A DNA stretch of 64,000 bases from an uncultured Bacteroidales bacterium (GTDB lineage Bacteria > Bacteroidota > Bacteroidia > Bacteroidales > FEN-979). A program made the position numbers and the translations under genes. How positions within the stretch are numbered: the stretch's first letter is position 1; each line of letters starts with the position of its first letter. Shown piece by piece: positions 47,021 through 55,311 of this stretch. Under the pieces are notes generated by a model. The model had not been told where the DNA came from. It saw only the letters and a program-made list of their open reading frames with translations, and searched no databases. Where the stretch lies: assembly GCA_903959905.1 (NCBI GenBank), contig CAJBYO010000066.1, forward strand, positions 1-64,000, written 5' to 3'.

Positions 47021-47848
47021 ATGAAAACAACGGTAATCCTCTGTATCTGCTCCGTGCTTGTCATGACAGTACAGGCCCAGGTAATCATATGTGCCGACGG
47101 TTCCCAGCCAGACCCCGGCGCAATGCTCGACATAAACTCCACTACACGCGGATTACTGAGCCCAAGGCTTACCGAAGACCAGCGGCTAAACCTTGTGCTT
47201 CCGCCTGACGGTCTTTGGGTTTACCAGTCAAACAATATTTCCGGAAATTATTTTCCGATGGGCGCCAGCTGGAAGCGGCAGATAACCTTTTCAACGTCTG
47301 CTGTCACCCAGGGAGGCATGTTTTTTGCCACTGGAAATGAGATATGTGCCAACCCCGGGCAGCTTTTCTGGGATATTACCAACAGCCGCTTCGGGATCGG
47401 GACCTCAGCGCCAGGTCAGAAGTTGTCGGTCAACGGTATGATTGAATCGAAGACAGGAGGATTGAAATTCCCCAATGGTTCGGTTCAGACCAAGTCTTCC
47501 AAAGGATGCCTGATCACGTTTGCAGCGAATAATGATCATGCCTCAGATTACCTGCGTCCATTCGGGGATGTTGACAAGGAAGATATTCTGAACACTGGCA
47601 TCCGCACAGTTTATCCCGTTCCGCTGTCGGGGAAGATCGTTGCTGTTGCCTGGCGATCTGAAACCCCCAGCACCGCCACTTATACTGTTCACTTCGGCAA
47701 CACCTATTCTTCCTTCATGCTCACAGGACAGAACGGTATTATTACCGGGCTGAATTACAACATCAACGCCGGAGAAAACCTGGAGGTATACCATGCTTCC
47801 GGCACCCTGCCCAACCGTATTATCCTTACATTTTATTTGAACGAATAG
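47021..47848 (+). CDS. Secreted KGLLIPRMT-domain fibre-like protein, paralog
   Basis: The 275-residue protein starts at ATG 47021, 4 bp after the previous stop, with a signal peptide ending TVQAQ; an in-frame upstream start would overlap the neighbour and spoil the signal peptide. It matches the neighbour along its whole length (GAMLDINSTTRGLLSPRLTEDQR; KLSVNGMIESKTGGLKFPN; ILTFYLNE). The two are probably co-transcribed and may form a mixed trimer or alternative versions of one fibre. A 124-bp palindromic element follows 31 bp after the stop. Confidence 0.7.
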   Translation: MKTTVILCICSVLVMTVQAQVIICADGSQPDPGAMLDINSTTRGLLSPRLTEDQRLNLVLPPDGLWVYQSNNISGNYFPMGASWKRQITFSTSAVTQGGMFFATGNEICANPGQLFWDITNSRFGIGTSAPGQKLSVNGMIESKTGGLKFPNGSVQTKSSKGCLITFAANNDHASDYLRPFGDVDKEDILNTGIRTVYPVPLSGKIVAVAWRSETPSTATYTVHFGNTYSSFMLTGQNGIITGLNYNINAGENLEVYHASGTLPNRIILTFYLNE

Positions 47849-47879
47849 GCAACATTTGGATACGCAGATGCTCTTGAAT

Positions 47880-48003
47880 GGAAAAACCGGAGTTCCCGGC
47901 AACCCTCCGCCGATTTTGGCTGACCATCTCAACTTGTTAATAACCAAACCTTATGGCTGGTCAATCTATTTCGGCGAAGACTGGTCAAAGCAAGCGTTTT
48001 TTC
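47880..48003 (+). repeat. 125-bp palindromic element, copy b
   Basis: GGAAAAACCGG to GCGTTTTTTC, 124 bp, with all inner blocks present (CCGATTTTGGCTGACC, GGCTGGTCAATCTATTTCGG, GACTGGTCAA). Lies just downstream of the fibre-like gene pair. Confidence 0.85.
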
Positions 48004-48141
48004 AAGGTGCGTTGCATAAGTAACTGACCGTTAGGTTTCACCAAGGAAAAGATTGCCGAGGACGGGAGTGTTGACAGTTCAATTGTGAAGTGTCGCCGAA
48101 GTAGAAGATTTTCTCCGGAAATTTCCTAAGTAACCGGGTCC

Positions 48142-48756
48142 CTATTTTTTTGTCAGCCGGATCATGGATCCTGCATCGGGCGGATAATCTGCACGTGAGA
48201 TGGCGCCATTATTGTCTATCTCGATATCGCCAAAAAGATCGATATAACCGGGAGCAACCCCGGTGCCGCTTGCAGATGGCCCCCAGTCGAGGTCAATGGT
48301 GTGCATCACATTCAGTTGGACGGTATCAGCAACACGGATGGAAACATTGTCTACTGACTGACCTATTGCACAATAAGAAAGGCACTCAAAGAGAATAGTA
48401 TTGTGAAGCGGGAAATGGGTCGGGTCAAAGCCCATCACCCATGGAGTATTGTCCGGATCCCAGGTGACTGTGCCGGTGTAAGCCCAGGTTTTGCGAATAT
48501 TTCCGGCAATGGTATCATGTTGCTTAAGCTGCACAGACAGGAATGCGATCCTGATTTTTGTTCCGGCAAAGGGCTGAATCGACGAAGGGGTCGTCCCCTC
48601 CCAGGTGCCAAGGAGCCAGCTTTCATTCCAGCAGGCACAGTTGCCGCTGTTGTTGTTGTCGTCCGTGCTTTTTTTCTTGCAGCCAGATGAAATGAGATGA
48701 ATAACACAGAAAGCCATCAACAGGACAGCCCCTGAATAGCGAAAAAATGTTTTCAT
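48142..48756 (-). CDS. Lipoprotein of unknown function
   Basis: The 204-residue protein has a lipoprotein signal with the cysteine at residue 26 (LISSGC) followed by a Lys/Asp/Asn-rich linker. The mature part resembles small lipocalin-like Bacteroidetes lipoproteins: a GTWEGTTP opening strand and alternating strands ending SMIRLTKK. The exact family is not recognised. It stands alone between palindromic elements b and c, read toward b. Confidence 0.65.
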   Translation of the reverse strand: MKTFFRYSGAVLLMAFCVIHLISSGCKKKSTDDNNNSGNCACWNESWLLGTWEGTTPSSIQPFAGTKIRIAFLSVQLKQHDTIAGNIRKTWAYTGTVTWDPDNTPWVMGFDPTHFPLHNTILFECLSYCAIGQSVDNVSIRVADTVQLNVMHTIDLDWGPSASGTGVAPGYIDLFGDIEIDNNGAISRADYPPDAGSMIRLTKK

Positions 48757-48922
48757 GGTGGTCGGTTTTAATGAAAGGTTCTTAGCTGAAAATTATAGTA
48801 AATATATGAATTAACCTATACAAATCCAAACATTTCCATGGTTATTTTAGTTTCTGAAACAACAAGGATCCCAACGGATGAGAATTTTTTCGTTTCAGTC
48901 ATTCCTCTGGTGTGTCTTAACT

Positions 48923-49046
48923 GGAGAAGCCGGAGTTTTTGACCACACGCCGCCGATTTTGACTGCCCACCTCAACTTATTAATATCCAATACTTAGGGC
49001 TGGTCAATTTTTTTCGGCGAAGATTGGTCAATGCCAGCGTTTCTTC
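48923..49046 (+). repeat. 125-bp palindromic element, copy c
   Basis: GGAGAAGCCGG to GCGTTTCTTCC, 124 bp. Inner part is nearly identical to copy a (TTAATATCCAATACTTAGGGCTGGTCAA). Located between the divergent starts of the lipoprotein and IPTL-CTERM genes. Confidence 0.85.
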
Positions 49047-49170
49047 CAGTAAAAGCCCCGCCCTTCAAATAGCTGCAAAACGTTTGCGGCAATGCAACGA
49101 AACCGAACCGCAAACAATCACCCTCTAGTATCCTTTGTCAACCAAAGATCTTGTAATTGGTTTTAAAATT

Positions 49171-49203
49171 TTGTCATGTACTTAACCTGTTTTTATATAT
49201 TTG
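49171..49203 (+). promoter_or_regulatory. Promoter of the IPTL-CTERM gene
   Basis: TATATTTG at 49196-49203 is a full -7 match; the nearest TTG (49171-49173) is 22 nt upstream, slightly long. The ATG follows at 49232. Confidence 0.45.
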
Positions 49204-49231
49204 TAAATGATAACCCTTAAAACCCAAAACC

Positions 49232-50179
49232 ATGGTGACATCTACTCGTTTTTCCGGTATAAATTACCGCTTTGTGCTTTTTTGCCTCCTGGCATTCGTA
49301 TCTGTCCAGTTATTCAACGCGCCACAGGCTGCCGCAGAGATCTGGGAACCTGAAGGGTTAAACATGCCCGGCGGCTGGAACGGTTGGACCAACCCTCCGG
49401 CCAACAACCTTGCCCTGGCCAGCTACACGCAGTTGCCCGGTGGACGTGTAACGAAAATTCCAACCGGCATCCCCCGTTGGCAAACTTTCTTCAGTGTGGC
49501 TGCCTCAGGTGGCGATATTTTTGGAGGCACCTATGAATGGCTCTTTACCAGCGGTCCTTCCGGCAGCCCCTGGAATAACAAATGGTCGAATACCAACGCA
49601 ACCATCAATACGCTGCAAACCTATACCAAAGAGGGTGCAGCAAATAACACGATCACTGTGACCAATGGCAAATGGTACACCATGAACTTTGAAGATGCAG
49701 GTTACGGCAATACCCGGGCGATTTTCATGGAGACCAGTGCAGAACCGGTAAGCATTGCGACGGTCTCAGTGCCAGCCACCGTCAACGCGGGTGTGCCTGC
49801 CACCGTCACCATCACCACACCGTCGGCTCCTTCGGCCGGAGAATTATTCTACCTGCGGTATACTTCAGATGCCTGGGCTACCTCCGTCACACTTCCCGTC
49901 ACAATGACAGTAACCTCCGGAACTGCCACAATCCCGGGAATGCCCACAGGCACCACCGTTTCCTATTATGCATTCTCCTCTGCCGTGCCGGCAATCACCG
50001 ACAATTTCGACCTTTACACGATTAAATGGAACACAAACGGAGGCGCCAACTACACCTACACGGTATCCATCCCAACCGCTGCCATTCCCACACTTTCTGA
50101 ATGGGCTTTGATCTTGCTGGGTGTATTCCTTTTAGGTATCGGCGTATTCTATATCGTGCAACGGAGAGTGGTTTGCTAA
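49232..50179 (+). CDS. Secreted protein with IPTL-CTERM sorting tail
   Basis: The 315-residue protein has a signal peptide (ending APQAAA), a region rich in aromatic and Gly residues (MPGGWNGWTNPP) recalling starch-binding-module-like domains, an Ig-like region, and at residue ~285 the tail IPTLSEWALILLG with a hydrophobic helix and terminal RR. That tail is the IPTL-CTERM type, normally processed by an exosortase-like enzyme in other bacteria. In a genome that also uses T9SS and PID-CTERM tails this adds a further sorting route. No processing enzyme is in the window. Confidence 0.7.
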   Translation: MVTSTRFSGINYRFVLFCLLAFVSVQLFNAPQAAAEIWEPEGLNMPGGWNGWTNPPANNLALASYTQLPGGRVTKIPTGIPRWQTFFSVAASGGDIFGGTYEWLFTSGPSGSPWNNKWSNTNATINTLQTYTKEGAANNTITVTNGKWYTMNFEDAGYGNTRAIFMETSAEPVSIATVSVPATVNAGVPATVTITTPSAPSAGELFYLRYTSDAWATSVTLPVTMTVTSGTATIPGMPTGTTVSYYAFSSAVPAITDNFDLYTIKWNTNGGANYTYTVSIPTAAIPTLSEWALILLGVFLLGIGVFYIVQRRVVC

Positions 50180-50207
50180 GAACTGTTTCTGTTTCGCATG
50201 TAGGTCT

Positions 50208-50266
50208 GGGCAAAACGGATCATCTGACTACCTTCCGCCGGTTTTGGTTGACCACTTTACCTTATT
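50208..50266 (+). repeat. 125-bp palindromic element, left half of second subtype (copy d')
   Basis: GGCAAAACGGATCATCTGAC to ACCACTTTACC is the left half of the element in the form seen at 61352 and 62784. It joins directly to the full copy d, so the two make a composite. Confidence 0.75.
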
Positions 50267-50390
50267 GGAAAAACCGGAGCTCCTGTCCACCCTCTGCCGA
50301 TTTTGGCTGACCGCCTCAACTTGTTAATATCCAATACTTAAGGCTTGTCCGTTTATTTCGGCGAGGACTGGTCAACGTGAGCGTTTTTCC
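50267..50390 (+). repeat. 125-bp palindromic element, copy d
   Basis: GGAAAAACCGGAGC to GAGCGTTTTTCC, 124 bp, first subtype. Lies 19 bp before the 3' end of a minus-strand FISUMP-like gene. Confidence 0.85.
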
Positions 50391-50408
50391 CAATACCGGG
50401 CTCCGGTT

Positions 50409-51569
50409 TTATTTAACACAGCGTAAGGAGAAGCCGTTCGATTTAGGGAGGGAGTTGTCAATAATCATATACGATTGATCGAAATTCAGGAACCAGGTCA
50501 CGTCCGTGGATGCTGTTTCCTGCGTACTACTATAAAAATAGCCCTCGCTGCCCCGTGAAGAAAGCATACCGCTGGCGAAGGCCAGAGCCCCGGCAGCATG
50601 CATTTTTAAACCAGAGTTCCACGGGCCGTTCCAATCTGTCCAACCACCACTAGTCTTAACATTGGTCCATTCTGTAATAGTAGGAAGACGCCAGCCATTA
50701 CCAAGTTCAATGACACAAGGATCATTGGCGGCTACCCAATCAGAATATTCAGCTATATTGCTATTCCATGTGGTGTTGGGTGCTCGCGTTGTTCCATCAT
50801 GTTTGTATCCTTGTTTGCGGTTGAACTGCCAGTACCAGCCTGCAGATGCTTCAGTAGAATCGTCAACAGCAGTGGCCTGATGATCGGCGCCAAGGTTCGA
50901 TGTGATCCAGAACAAATTGTTAACTCCGGGAATATTTGTAACGACGCCATAAGTAACCGTTTTGTTAACAGGTGCTACAGCTCCGGCAATATGGTTAATC
51001 GTGACGGAGTTCGGCGTGGTTTGAATTAATGTTGCCGGGAGGGAATGCCCGCATGCATTGTATGACCAAACAAATCGTGCATAGGTTGTATTGAGATTAA
51101 GGTTATCTTCTGTCGTTGTCAGACTGCTCCCCATATCAATGGCGGTGGCCCGGTCATTTGTAGTGTTCCACTTATAACCCAATGCAATCGGAACGTTGTT
51201 CCAGGTCCAGATGATTTGGGTAAACTCGGGTATATGAATACCTGGTGTAGTTGAATCAGGCACTTCACAATGGAGATTGATTGACTTCCAAAGTCCCCCC
51301 TGCAATATGGACACCACGCCCGTTCCATCCGGATTGCAATTTGTACAATACACCATTAATCCCTCGGCCGGGTTAAGAATGGCGTTTCGCTGTTCAAAGG
51401 TCAAGCGGGGTAATAGAACACCTTTGTTGTTAAATTTCACATCCAGACCTGCCGATGGGTCAGCAGTGCTGTTATCTGTGTTAACACCAATTTGGGCAGA
51501 AGTTTGCAGGGTCATGAAAATTAAAATTCCGATCAGGCAGGAACGTATACTTATTCTTTTCATCATCAT
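50409..51569 (-). CDS. Secreted KGVLLPRLT plus FISUMP-like protein
   Basis: The 386-residue protein has a signal peptide (ending LQTSAQ), the shared N-terminal domain (SAGLDVKFNNKGVLLPRLTFEQR with CTNC), an FN3-like segment (IPIALGYKWNTT) and a C-terminal FISUMP-like domain (LFWITSNLGA, GNGWRLPTITEWTNV, GYFYSSTQ, FSLRCVK). The C-terminal domain has a C-type-lectin-like fold by family, suited to binding. Long identical nucleotide stretches are shared with the next gene (for example about 43 bp near 50605-50648 against 51780-51823), while the last ~50 residues differ strongly. Third gene of a three-gene run. Confidence 0.75.
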   Translation of the reverse strand: MMMKRISIRSCLIGILIFMTLQTSAQIGVNTDNSTADPSAGLDVKFNNKGVLLPRLTFEQRNAILNPAEGLMVYCTNCNPDGTGVVSILQGGLWKSINLHCEVPDSTTPGIHIPEFTQIIWTWNNVPIALGYKWNTTNDRATAIDMGSSLTTTEDNLNLNTTYARFVWSYNACGHSLPATLIQTTPNSVTINHIAGAVAPVNKTVTYGVVTNIPGVNNLFWITSNLGADHQATAVDDSTEASAGWYWQFNRKQGYKHDGTTRAPNTTWNSNIAEYSDWVAANDPCVIELGNGWRLPTITEWTNVKTSGGWTDWNGPWNSGLKMHAAGALAFASGMLSSRGSEGYFYSSTQETASTDVTWFLNFDQSYMIIDNSLPKSNGFSLRCVK

Positions 51570-51587
51570 AATGGTTTATCCATTGAA

Positions 51588-52760
51588 TTAATAGGTAAGA
51601 ACGCAGCGGGCCGAGAGGCCGAATGATTTGGTTAAGCTTATTACGGCACAGTCTCCCGGGTCGAAGTGCAAGTGCCAGAGATTAGAAGCATCATACTGCG
51701 AATTACTACAGTAAAGGCCGACATCTCCCCGGTAGTCCAGTGACCCATAGTTAGAGTCTAAGCCACCGGCAGCATGGATTTTTAAACCAGAGTTCCACGG
51801 GCCGTTCCAATCTGTCCAACCGCCACCTGTGTTCACATACGTCCATTCTGTTTGGGTAGGAATATGCCAGCCACTCCCAAGTTCAATGGTACAAGGATCG
51901 TTAGCGGCAATCCAATCAGAATTTTCGCTTATGCTCAGCCATGTGGTGTTGGGCGTTCTGGTTGTTCCATCATGTTTATATCCTTGTTTGCGGTTGAATT
52001 GCCAGTACCAGCCTGCAGATGCTTCGGAAGCATCGTCAACAGAAGTGGCCTGATGATCGGCGCCAAGGTTAAATGCAATCCAGCATGCATAGTCACATCC
52101 GGGAATATTTGTAACGATGTCATAAGTAACCGTTTTGGCAACCGGCGCTACGGCTCCGGCAATATGGTTAATCGTAATGGATGTACCACAAGTTTGACAA
52201 CCTATAGTGGTTTGAGTTAATGTATCCGGGGGGGAATACCCACATGCATTGTAAGCCCAAACATATCGTGTATAAGGTGTACTGCAGGTAAGCCCTGTTT
52301 CTGTCTTTGTTGTACTGGTTCCCATATCAGTGGCGGTAGCGTAATTATTTGAGGTGTTCCACTTATAGCCCAATGCTATCGGAGCGTTGTTCCAGTTCCA
52401 GATGATTTGGGTGCGAATGGGGCTATGAGTACCTGCTGCAGGTTGATTAGGCGCATAACAATGGAGATTGATTATCTCCCAAAGTCCGCCCTGAAATATG
52501 GATATCACACCTGTTCCCTTTAAATTACAACTTGTACAATACACAATCAACCCCTCAGCTGGATTCTGGATGGCATCCCGCTGTTCCCGGGTCAGGCGGG
52601 GTATCAGAACACCTTTGTTGGTAAAATTCACATCCAGTCCCGCCGATGGATCCGGGGAACTGTTATCGGAGTTAATCCCAACCTGGGGAAAGGTTTGGAT
52701 GGTCGTGAACATCAAAATTCCGATCAGGAAGAAACGTGTAATTTTCTTTTTCATATTCAT
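51588..52760 (-). CDS. Secreted KGVLIPRLT plus FISUMP-like protein, paralog
   Basis: The 390-residue protein is organised like its downstream neighbour, which starts 18 bp later: signal peptide (ending IQTFPQ), SAGLDVNFTNKGVLIPRLT, FN3-like part with a CQTCG insert, then FISUMP-like domain (CWIAFNLGA, GSGWHIPTQTEWTYV, GLSARCVLTY). The middle of the FISUMP domain is nearly identical to that of the neighbour and of the 37063 gene, but the segment around VGLYCSNSQYDASNLW is different. This is a recent duplicate with a diversified end. ATG 52754 is an alternative start. Confidence 0.75.
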   Translation of the reverse strand: MNMKKKITRFFLIGILMFTTIQTFPQVGINSDNSSPDPSAGLDVNFTNKGVLIPRLTREQRDAIQNPAEGLIVYCTSCNLKGTGVISIFQGGLWEIINLHCYAPNQPAAGTHSPIRTQIIWNWNNAPIALGYKWNTSNNYATATDMGTSTTKTETGLTCSTPYTRYVWAYNACGYSPPDTLTQTTIGCQTCGTSITINHIAGAVAPVAKTVTYDIVTNIPGCDYACWIAFNLGADHQATSVDDASEASAGWYWQFNRKQGYKHDGTTRTPNTTWLSISENSDWIAANDPCTIELGSGWHIPTQTEWTYVNTGGGWTDWNGPWNSGLKIHAAGGLDSNYGSLDYRGDVGLYCSNSQYDASNLWHLHFDPGDCAVISLTKSFGLSARCVLTY

Positions 52761-52805
52761 TTTGGTTTATCCGTTTTCCAATCAGTATTTTTTCAGGTTG
52801 TAATA

Positions 52806-53828
52806 TTAAAAAGTCCGAACAGCCCGGACATACACAGTAGCCGAGTTCTTATGGACCCACATGGTTAACGAATTGGGTTCGAAGCCCTGGCTCCATGCGG
52901 ATACTGCATCGTACTCGGAGGAACTACAATAGTAATCAAAAGCAAAACCGCCAAGAACACTTCTTTGCAGGTACAACTGGTTAAGCTCGTCCTTGGTGGG
53001 TAAAAACCAATCGCTGAAACCGTTTAAAACAAGGTCGTCGCAAATACGGGCCGCAATGCCCGCAGTGCTGCAACCGTTTACGATCGCTGTCGTATTAGCC
53101 TGCCCCATGCCAATGGCATTGGATGTGCCGATTAAGGTCCCCGCACAACCCCAGGGTGCACCGGAACTCTGGTCGCTTACAGCGGCAATCAGTCCGTGTA
53201 ACTCTCCGGCAACATAACCGGAATCCCCGGGTTGATAAAGGTAAAAAATCGTCCCGCCCTGGTAACTCAATCCTATGTATACCAGGAGCTGGATCATGCT
53301 GGTCACCTGAGATGCACCGCAGGAATTATAGGCCCAGACGTACCGGGTATAGGTAATGCCCGTGGTAAGCCCTGTTTCAGGCATGAAGGTGTTTGTTCCC
53401 ATGTCTGATGCTGTATTGAAATCATCGGTAGTGTTCCATTTATACCCGGTGGCACCGGGAACGGGATTCCAGTTCCAGGTGATCTGAGTCTCAGTCAGCA
53501 GGTGGATCCCTTCTTCTGGTTGATCAGGCTCAAGGCAATCGGTAACATTCTTCCAGAGTCCGCCCTGGAAAATGGATATCACGCCTGTTCCATCCTGCTT
53601 GCAATTGGTACAATACACCATCAACCCCTCCGCCGGATATTGGATGGCATTACGTTGATCAAAAGTCAAACGGGGCATTAAAACACCTTTGTTGGTAAAT
53701 TTCACATCCAGTCCTGCCGATGGGTCAGCAGCGCTGTTATCGTCGTTAACACCAACCTGGGCATAGGTTCGAATGGTCATGAACATCAGCATTCCGATCA
53801 GGCAGGAAAGTATAATTTTCGTTTTCAT
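52806..53828 (-). CDS. Secreted KGVLMPRLT plus DUF1566 (Lcl C-terminal) protein
   Basis: The ATG at 53828 gives a 340-residue protein with a signal peptide (ending IRTYAQ); an upstream extension of the frame reads through repeat e and is not used. It has the shared N-terminal domain (SAGLDVKFTNKGVLMPRLT), an FN3-like part and a classic DUF1566 domain: YQGGTIFYL, HGLIAAVSDQS, GFSDWFLPTKDELNQLY, YYCSSSEYDA, YVRAVRTF. DUF1566 shares the C-type-lectin-like fold with the FISUMP domains of its two neighbours, so the run keeps one N-terminal domain and swaps related binding domains. First gene of the run. Confidence 0.78.
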   Translation of the reverse strand: MKTKIILSCLIGMLMFMTIRTYAQVGVNDDNSAADPSAGLDVKFTNKGVLMPRLTFDQRNAIQYPAEGLMVYCTNCKQDGTGVISIFQGGLWKNVTDCLEPDQPEEGIHLLTETQITWNWNPVPGATGYKWNTTDDFNTASDMGTNTFMPETGLTTGITYTRYVWAYNSCGASQVTSMIQLLVYIGLSYQGGTIFYLYQPGDSGYVAGELHGLIAAVSDQSSGAPWGCAGTLIGTSNAIGMGQANTTAIVNGCSTAGIAARICDDLVLNGFSDWFLPTKDELNQLYLQRSVLGGFAFDYYCSSSEYDAVSAWSQGFEPNSLTMWVHKNSATVYVRAVRTF

Positions 53829-53949
53829 GTTTAAGGTTCTGAAAAATCCCACATCTAAATGAGTATATGTTGATACGATTGGCCGATCCCCCCTCCTGCC
53901 GGTTCCAGCGCAAATCCGGCTATCCAGCATGTTTGGACAGGCCGATGGT

Positions 53950-54045
53950 TATGACCATCGCTGGCCGATTCTCCTTGACCACTCTTATACATTGATTGTT
54001 AAAAGGTAAAGGTGGTCAATCAAAACCGGCGGAGAGTGGTCAGAT
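53950..54045 (-). repeat. 125-bp palindromic element, inverted decayed copy e
   Basis: Read on the minus strand it gives ATCTGACCACTCTCCGCCGG, then TTTTGATTGACCACCTTTACC, then AGAGTGGTCAAGGAGAATCGGCC, matching the second subtype of the element, but the outer GGAAAAAC/GTTTTTCC ends are missing. It is the only copy in the opposite direction. Confidence 0.6.
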
Positions 54046-54082
54046 TGATTTCGTTAGCAGTGCCAAATATAGAACTTATATT

Positions 54083-54121
54083 CAATTGTTAAATTTTTAA
54101 CAAATAAAAATTTAACAATTG
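54083..54121. repeat. Perfect 16-bp A+T-rich inverted repeat
   Basis: CAATTGTTAAATTTTT (54083-54098) and its exact reverse complement (54106-54121) with a 7-nt loop. It lies between two divergent palindromic elements and may be a terminator or a small protein-binding site; nothing further can be said. Confidence 0.7.
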
Positions 54122-54261
54122 AAGAAAGGTAATGTCAAAAGAGCATAGTTTCCCATAGATCTGTTGACCATTTTTTTCAGAACCTGTCCGGAAAACAGGT
54201 AAGATTGAGGGTTGATATTTTTTTTCAACTATAAGAAAATGTGATTTTTATGCGTCTTGGT

Positions 54262-54385
54262 GGCAAAACCGGAGCTCCCGAACACTCTCTGCTGATTTCG
54301 GCTGACCGTCTCAACTTGTTAAAAACCAATACTTATGGCTGGTCAATTTATTTAGCGAAGATTGGTCGATGCAAGCGTTTGTTCC
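54262..54385 (+). repeat. 125-bp palindromic element, copy f
   Basis: GGCAAAACCGG to GCGTTTGTTCC, 124 bp, first subtype (TCAACTTGTTAAAAACCAATACTTATGGCTGGTCAA inside in two pieces). 65 bp from the 3' end of the porin-like gene. Confidence 0.85.
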
Positions 54386-54450
54386 AATAGCAGACCTCAT
54401 TTTGCCCAATGGCATAATGGCGTATTCTGATGTTATGCCACAATTGACTT

Positions 54451-55266
54451 TTACGGAAAAAGGAACCGGATTGCCAGGCTTATCTCAACTCCTGAGAAAT
54501 TTAAAGAAACCGGGTCATTGTTATTGAAGCGATTGATGAAGACCTCTCCCTGGTCATTCTTCACTTCCGGGATCATGGCATATTTCCCTTTTATCCTCAG
54601 GTCAGCATCCAAAAAGCGCCATGGAGCAACCGAAATACCAATAACCCCGCTGTACGCCATACTGCTCCCGGAAAACGTTGTCTCCTTGTTGAGAAATGGG
54701 AACGGGCTTGCGATCGAGGTATACCCGCTGACCCATTGGTGGATATTTCCTTTGATATATCCGGCACCGGCACCCAGTAATACCCGGAATTTTTGGTTTT
54801 TCAATGCCGGAGTTACCATGAGCAATCCCCCGGCCTCCTGTAACCCTGATTCAAAAGAAAAGGTCTCCGTTTTGTAACTCCATCCCCCGGAGGCAGCAAT
54901 TGTCATATGGGAGGGAAAGGAGAAAAACTGTGAGTAGAAGGCCTCCACCCTGAAAAGCCCTGCAATTCTTAATTCGGCAAACCCCTTGTATCCATATCCA
55001 AAATGTATTTCAGCCACGGGACTGGAAGACTGAAATGCTGACTGAGAATTCTTTATTGCTGAATAAATGTCGGAGATGTAGCGGTTGACTTCCCCAAAAC
55101 CAAAATAACCAAGGCTTCCTGCAATGCCCACACCGCCCCGTAAGAACTTTTCGTGCACACTGTCCTGATCCATCACGACATCCTGCCTGGTCAGGTGTGA
55201 CGATGCTTGTACCTGCATACCCAGGGATCCCGCCAGGATCATAAAGCAAAATACCAGTTTTGTCAT
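54451..55266 (-). CDS. Outer-membrane beta-barrel protein, unknown family
   Basis: The 271-residue protein has a signal peptide (ending VQASS) and a chain of amphipathic strands (AELRIAGLFRVEAFYSQFF, FRVLLGAGAGYIKG, SGVIGISVAPWRFL, FSGVEISLAIRFLFP). The last residue pattern ends in F-x-F-P, close to the usual aromatic end of outer-membrane barrels. About 10-12 strands could be formed. No transport or enzyme motif is recognised. It is a single gene between element f and the first fic gene. Confidence 0.68.
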   Translation of the reverse strand: MTKLVFCFMILAGSLGMQVQASSHLTRQDVVMDQDSVHEKFLRGGVGIAGSLGYFGFGEVNRYISDIYSAIKNSQSAFQSSSPVAEIHFGYGYKGFAELRIAGLFRVEAFYSQFFSFPSHMTIAASGGWSYKTETFSFESGLQEAGGLLMVTPALKNQKFRVLLGAGAGYIKGNIHQWVSGYTSIASPFPFLNKETTFSGSSMAYSGVIGISVAPWRFLDADLRIKGKYAMIPEVKNDQGEVFINRFNNNDPVSLNFSGVEISLAIRFLFP

Positions 55267-55311
55267 AAAGTCAATTTTGATGTTAAGTCAGCGTCAGACG
55301 CATCTATCGGA

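Noticed and set aside
50409..53828. Diversity-generating retroelement
   Set aside because: The target-type lectin-fold domains are there, but I find no reverse transcriptase, no accessory gene and no template repeat in the window.
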